Source: Arthrobacter echini (GTDB taxonomy: Bacteria > Actinomycetota > Actinomycetes > Actinomycetales > Micrococcaceae). Taken from it: a DNA stretch of 64,000 bases. This document shows positions 59,420 to 64,000 of this stretch, piece by piece. Under the pieces are notes generated by a model. That model was not told where the DNA came from, searched no databases, and saw only the letters and a list, made by a program, of their open reading frames with translations. The stretch spans positions 1-64,000 of the forward strand of contig NZ_VSLD01000003.1 of NCBI RefSeq assembly GCF_008107445.1, written 5' to 3'. Made by a program: the position numbers and the translations under genes. Numbering within the stretch: the stretch's first letter is position 1; the number at the start of each line of letters is the position of its first letter.

Positions 59420-59720
59420 GACCCGCGATTACGGACCGACAGGGCCCAAACCGGGAGCGGCGGACCAGTTATTGCAGCTTCTGAGACTCCGAGTGTCGTG
59501 AAGAGCCGCTTATCGTTGCCGTCCGAGGTCTGGGCCATCACCTCCGGATCGAACGACGTCATCGACGAACGCTTGACGTGATGTATCAGCAGGACCATGG
59601 GTGCTTCGGCCATGGCCTCGTTGGGCGATGAGAACGACGTTGCGTCCGATAACGGCGCGTGCCGCGTGGACAAATCCTCTGCTGCTTCCTGCGAGCACGT
59701 GGGGGATCACCACAGCAGGG

Positions 59721-59747
59721 TCCTACACCGTCGAAGACGGTGTAGGA
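59721..59747. repeat. Perfect 12-bp inverted repeat with 3-nt loop
   Basis: TCCTACACCGTC and GACGGTGTAGGA pair perfectly around GAA. No T-tract follows. Could be an intrinsic terminator for an upstream transcript or a mobile-element-type hairpin. Confidence 0.6.
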
Positions 59748-59795
59748 GACGAGCACACCATCGCTAGTGGCCTCGTGAATCGAGTTCCTCACCCG

Positions 59796-59816
59796 ATGAT
59801 CTCAAAAGGAGATCAT
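59796..59816 (+). promoter_or_regulatory. Palindrome at the acetyltransferase promoter
   Basis: ATGATCTC and GAGATCAT form a perfect 8-bp dyad with a 5-bp centre (AAAAG), 33 bp before the acetyltransferase start. A TATCAT box (59838-59843) lies between it and the ATG, and no Shine-Dalgarno is visible, so the dyad would overlap the -35 region of a leaderless promoter. Confidence 0.5.
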
Positions 59817-59849
59817 GTACTACCGAGCTGACCCGTATCATTTGAACCC

Positions 59850-60353
59850 ATGGAACTGCGTCTCCTTTCCGAGTCCGATAAGGACCAGGCACTGCTCGCC
59901 CAAAAGGAACTGGTCGCTGAACAGTTCAATTTCCTCTTGAGTTACGATGCTGATGTCGACTGGACGGAGTATCTCGAGAAGGTCGAGGACACCCGACAGG
60001 GTCGCAATCTTCCCGAGGGGTATGTTCCTGCAACCTTCTTTCTGGCGGAGGTGGGCGGGGACCTGGTAGGGCGAGTGCCGATCCGCCATAAGCTCAATCC
60101 CGTCCTGCGGACCGTCGGCGGACACATTGGATTCGCTGTCCGTCCTCGGTCCAGACGGCGTGGGTATGCCCAAGAGATGCTGAAATGCGCCATTGTGGAA
60201 GCGAAGCGGCTTGGGATCGATAACGTGCTGGTGACCTGCGACAGGGGCAATCTCGGGTCAAAGACAGTTATCGAAAGGTGTGGAGGAGTCGAGGCGCCGC
60301 AAACAGTCGACGGTTGCATGGCAAACAAGGTCCGTTACTGGATTACAACCTAA
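59850..60353 (+). CDS. GNAT-family N-acetyltransferase
   Basis: A 167-aa GNAT protein. VGGHIGFAVRPRSRRRGYAQEML includes the acetyl-CoA-binding V-R-P-x3-RRGYA loop, and LVTCDRGNLGSKTVIERCGG the following strand and helix. The substrate is unknown (small amine or protein N-terminus). The ATG at 59850 lacks a ribosome site but follows a TATCAT box by six bases, suggesting leaderless translation. Confidence 0.87.
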   Translation: MELRLLSESDKDQALLAQKELVAEQFNFLLSYDADVDWTEYLEKVEDTRQGRNLPEGYVPATFFLAEVGGDLVGRVPIRHKLNPVLRTVGGHIGFAVRPRSRRRGYAQEMLKCAIVEAKRLGIDNVLVTCDRGNLGSKTVIERCGGVEAPQTVDGCMANKVRYWITT

Positions 60354-60466
60354 GCTCGGCTTGCTCCGTACTCAGCGTCGTGTATGAGGATTTTTCCCGT
60401 TTTGCGCTGTCACCGTGTCTCTGTCCGACGGTTGTTCCTCAACTCCCTGCAGTACGCTGGGCCATC

Positions 60467-60979
60467 GTGGAAGGGGCTACTACGAAGTCATTTCAGCTCT
60501 CATTGATAATCGCCATGGTGGGCGTTGCCCTGAACGGTTGCAGTGCTAACGGTGACGCCACCACCGCAGAACACACACTACCGCCGCGTCCATTGGAGAG
60601 CAGCAGCAAGTCGACGGTAGAACTGCCGGGGTCACAGGCACTTCCTCTTGAAGGAACGTGGAGCGGGGACGTCCTTCAGGGCGGCGTTGGCGTGTATAGC
60701 GTCCGCATTTCGTTTTCAGGGAACGCGGACGAGACCAAGGCAGTAGTTGAGTATCCGGAACTTGGATGTGGAGGTCTTTGGGCAACGGACAGCGCTTCTG
60801 GGAACGTGCATTCGTTCACCGAAGTAATAACCTACGGTAAAGGTTCATGTGTCACTAAGGCGCAGATCGAAATCGATGCTACTGACGCGACAAAAATAGA
60901 ATATGAGGTTCTGCCGCCTTATCCAGCCAGGGCCATTTTGACCAGGGATGCTGGGCCAGCAGTCGAACTTCGCAAGTGA
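60467..60979 (+). CDS. Putative lipoprotein of unknown function
   Basis: About 170 aa from a GTG at 60467. FQLSLIIAMVGVALNGC is a lipoprotein signal with lipobox-like ALNGC. The mature part has a Ser/Thr/Pro linker and a beta-rich domain (LEGTWSGDVLQGGVGVYSVRISF, TEVITYGKGSC) with two cysteines, resembling the small ligand- or inhibitor-type domains of actinobacterial serine/threonine-kinase-associated lipoproteins. No strong ribosome site marks the start. Confidence 0.6.
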   Translation: MEGATTKSFQLSLIIAMVGVALNGCSANGDATTAEHTLPPRPLESSSKSTVELPGSQALPLEGTWSGDVLQGGVGVYSVRISFSGNADETKAVVEYPELGCGGLWATDSASGNVHSFTEVITYGKGSCVTKAQIEIDATDATKIEYEVLPPYPARAILTRDAGPAVELRK

Positions 60980-61347
60980 TGTCACCCGATGCGGGTCGGC
61001 TGGCGCAACACGGGTCAGCCAGGATTCTGCGAGGCTCTCGCGGACGTCTCGCTCGCGAATTACCGGACGCACGCGGTATCGCCGGCGAGCCCATAAAGAA
61101 GGGCGCCCTCCTCAGCTTGGGCGGAAGCGTTCACGATTCCACTGATCAGGTCCGTTGGCTGCGTTCCAAGGTCGGCCATTGCGAGCAGTGACCGATTTCC
61201 GAGTTCTACATCGACGGCAGTAGTGTTCGCGGGAAACAGCAGCATCGATCCTGGGGGCTTTCCATTTCTTCGCCATCACGTCCGCCTGCCCGCTCGACGT
61301 CGTCGAATCGCCGGCCGATCAGGCCGCTGACCGCCGTCGTCGCCGGT
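60980..61347. other. Intergenic stretch before the HNH nuclease gene
   Basis: No supported gene. The frame of the following nuclease stays open upstream to about 61192 without a good start codon, so that gene may begin earlier than given. Confidence 0.4.
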
Positions 61348-62721
<1,374 letters not shown>

Positions 62722-62826
62722 CGGTCGCGATCCGGCCAGTGGCGGACATGACGGCCTCGACGGGACGAGCGCCGAATCAATGAGATCCAGCAGGCTCTGC
62801 CTCGGACGACGGATTACTGTCAGCTC

Positions 62827-63663
62827 ATGAGAATCCCGCCGACGCTCTGCATGGTTGCGGCCCTCGTGACTGCGTTGGCAGCGTGCTCGGGAGCGCAGAA
62901 GGCGTCGTCGGAGACCGGTGAGGAGTCTTCGACCGACGGTATTGCCGTACCCGAGGGCTTTCCTGCAGGGGCCAAGCTGGACTACCAGCTGGGAGGCGCG
63001 TACGAGCCGGTCGACGGCGTCGACGTGGTCGTGCGGGACGTCACGGACGAACCCGCCGACGGCGTGTACTCCGTCTGCTATCTGAACGGGTTCCAGACGC
63101 AACCGGCGGAGTCGGCGCCGTGGCTCGCGGACGGGCTCGTCCTGCTGATCGACGGCGTACCGCTGGCCGATCCCGACTGGCCGGACGAGTTCCTGCTCGA
63201 CACCTCGACGGCTGATCACCGCGCCTCGATCGCCGAGCGGATCGGTGAGGGCCTGCAGCAGTGTGCCGACAAGGGCTACGACGCCGTGGAGCTGGACAAT
63301 CTCGACTCCTACACCCGGTCCGAAGGACTCCTCACTCTCGCGGACAACGTCGCGCTCGCCGCGATGCTCGTGCAGCGCGGCCACGACCTCGGGCTGCTCG
63401 TGGGGCAGAAGAACGCGGCCGAGGAGTCCGGGGCGTTCGAGGACCTCGGCTTCGACTTCGCGGTGGCGGAGCAGTGCGTCGAGTTCGACGAGTGTACGGA
63501 CTACACGGACACCTACGGTGAAGCGGTTCTGGCCATCGAGTACCCGCGGGAGTCCGGCGTCGAGGACCCGTGCTCGGCCCCGGGCCGACCGGAGTCCATG
63601 GTCCTGCGGGACAGGGACCTGACCATGCCCGGCGACCCCGCGTACCTGTACCGGGCATGCTGA
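62827..63663 (+). CDS. GH114-like lipoprotein
   Basis: A 278-aa lipoprotein with signal LCMVAALVTALAAC (lipobox LAAC). The mature domain resembles the glycoside hydrolase 114/endo-alpha-1,4-polygalactosaminidase TIM barrel: VYSVCYLNGF near the start, GYDAVELDNLDSY with the conserved Asp residues, LLVGQKNAAEES, and FAVAEQCVEFDECTDY. Family members cleave galactosaminogalactan-type polymers. The gene follows the HNH nuclease by 105 bp. Substrate is inferred from the family only. Confidence 0.82.
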   Translation: MRIPPTLCMVAALVTALAACSGAQKASSETGEESSTDGIAVPEGFPAGAKLDYQLGGAYEPVDGVDVVVRDVTDEPADGVYSVCYLNGFQTQPAESAPWLADGLVLLIDGVPLADPDWPDEFLLDTSTADHRASIAERIGEGLQQCADKGYDAVELDNLDSYTRSEGLLTLADNVALAAMLVQRGHDLGLLVGQKNAAEESGAFEDLGFDFAVAEQCVEFDECTDYTDTYGEAVLAIEYPRESGVEDPCSAPGRPESMVLRDRDLTMPGDPAYLYRAC

Positions 63664-63810
63664 GCCCGTTGCATCCACCTCCCACTCATCGAAGTACCGA
63701 GTTGGAAGCACCATGCCGGTGGGTTCCGATTCTGCGTCATTGACGACTAGTTTCTGCGAGCGCAAACTGTTCGAATAATCCTCGTCCTCATCAGTTGGAA
63801 GCCGAGTGCC

Positions 63811-63981
63811 ATGGACGTATGGCTGGAAATCGTCAAAGCTGTGCTGCCGCCCGTGATTGCGGCCGGACTAGCTGCACTGGGTCTCTGGCAGTCGGAGCGG
63901 CGCAAGGATCGGAACGCGTCGCACCACAAGAAAGCGGCCCTGGCTGATGAGAAGGACCGCGTCGTGTACTTGAAGTTGTAG
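63811..63981 (+). CDS. Small membrane protein (56 aa)
   Basis: A 56-aa frame starting MDVWLEIVKAVLPPVIAAG, one membrane helix (about residues 5-25), then a strongly charged tail (SERRKDRNASHHKKAA). GGAAG lies ten bases before the ATG. Composition and layout look genuine, but no family is recognised; confidence is limited by its size and the window edge. Confidence 0.45.
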   Translation: MDVWLEIVKAVLPPVIAAGLAALGLWQSERRKDRNASHHKKAALADEKDRVVYLKL

Positions 63982-64000
63982 TTGGAGGCCGACAATCTCG

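Larger units (their letters stand above)
59420..59849. other. Intergenic stretch with two perfect palindromes
   Basis: No gene is convincing; a minus-strand frame (59353-59673) reads as protein-like but matches nothing and lacks a good ribosome site. The region holds the two inverted repeats listed next, upstream of the acetyltransferase gene. Confidence 0.45.

Noticed and set aside
59353-59673. 106-aa minus-strand frame between the HAD and acetyltransferase genes
   Set aside because: No ribosome site and no recognised family; overlaps the end of a real gene.
61060-61245. 61-aa minus-strand frame before the HNH nuclease
   Set aside because: Reads as a protein-like sequence but has no ribosome site or recognised relative; kept as unassigned.

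Overview
The window is a stretch of high-GC actinobacterial DNA. Gene style and content (hxlA/hxlB, a DUF305/DUF6153 copper pair, a MocR regulator, Excalibur-type secreted nucleases, GTG starts with GGAGG sites) suggest Arthrobacter or another Micrococcaceae genome; that is an inference from gene content, as no rRNA or other marker is present. By eye, roughly the first 21 kb is less GC-rich than the 21-51 kb metabolic block, as expected for an acquired island.

Region 1 (1-21.1 kb) is a defence island. A dead IS5-family element (240-988, flanked by CTAG) sits at its left end. Next come two convergent operons that together look like a variant Druantia-type anti-phage system. The plus operon encodes a GHKL/MORC-like ATPase and a DruA-like (DUF4338) protein. 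The minus operon encodes a 952-aa unknown, a 363-aa unknown, a DruE-like giant DEAH helicase with DUF1998, and a RecB/Cas4-like Fe-S nuclease. A second plus-strand module (16.1-21.1 kb) encodes a PLD-helicase-DUF3427 protein, a NucS/DUF91-like nuclease and an HhH-GPD glycosylase-like protein. The island ends at the truncated C-terminus of a LuxR-type regulator whose full-length relative lies at 28.3 kb, so this is a likely junction.

Region 2 (21.5-45 kb) is metabolic. A dihydroxyacetone block (class II aldolase, HAD phosphatase, DhaL, DhaK, 6-phosphofructokinase, glycerol dehydrogenase) surrounds a fused sensor kinase/response regulator with a degenerate receiver. It is accompanied by an FAD/Fe-S D-lactate-dehydrogenase-like enzyme, an IclR regulator, a GMC dehydrogenase with its subunit 3, and a zinc alcohol dehydrogenase. 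A PD-(D/E)XK protein and a Phd/VapC toxin-antitoxin pair follow, then a copper module with a clear CsoR-type operator, and then hxlB-hxlA for formaldehyde fixation. Together these genes can take glycerol, dihydroxyacetone and formaldehyde to fructose phosphates.

Region 3 (43.7-52.2 kb) is a catabolic operon: omega-aminotransferase, YtcJ-type amidohydrolase, M20 N-carbamoyl amidohydrolase, DUF3311 protein and Na+/solute symporter. It is read divergently from a MocR regulator and is followed by a short-chain dehydrogenase and a decayed second copy of one.

Region 4 (52.5-64 kb) is a mixed accessory block. It holds an orphan HsdR-N nuclease overlapping a 431-aa unknown, an M15-like peptidase, a CPBP protease, and two exported nucleases (SNase-like and HNH/DUF1524 with Excalibur). 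It also holds a HAD phosphatase, an acetyltransferase preceded by two perfect palindromes, two lipoproteins (one GH114-like), and a small membrane protein at the right edge.
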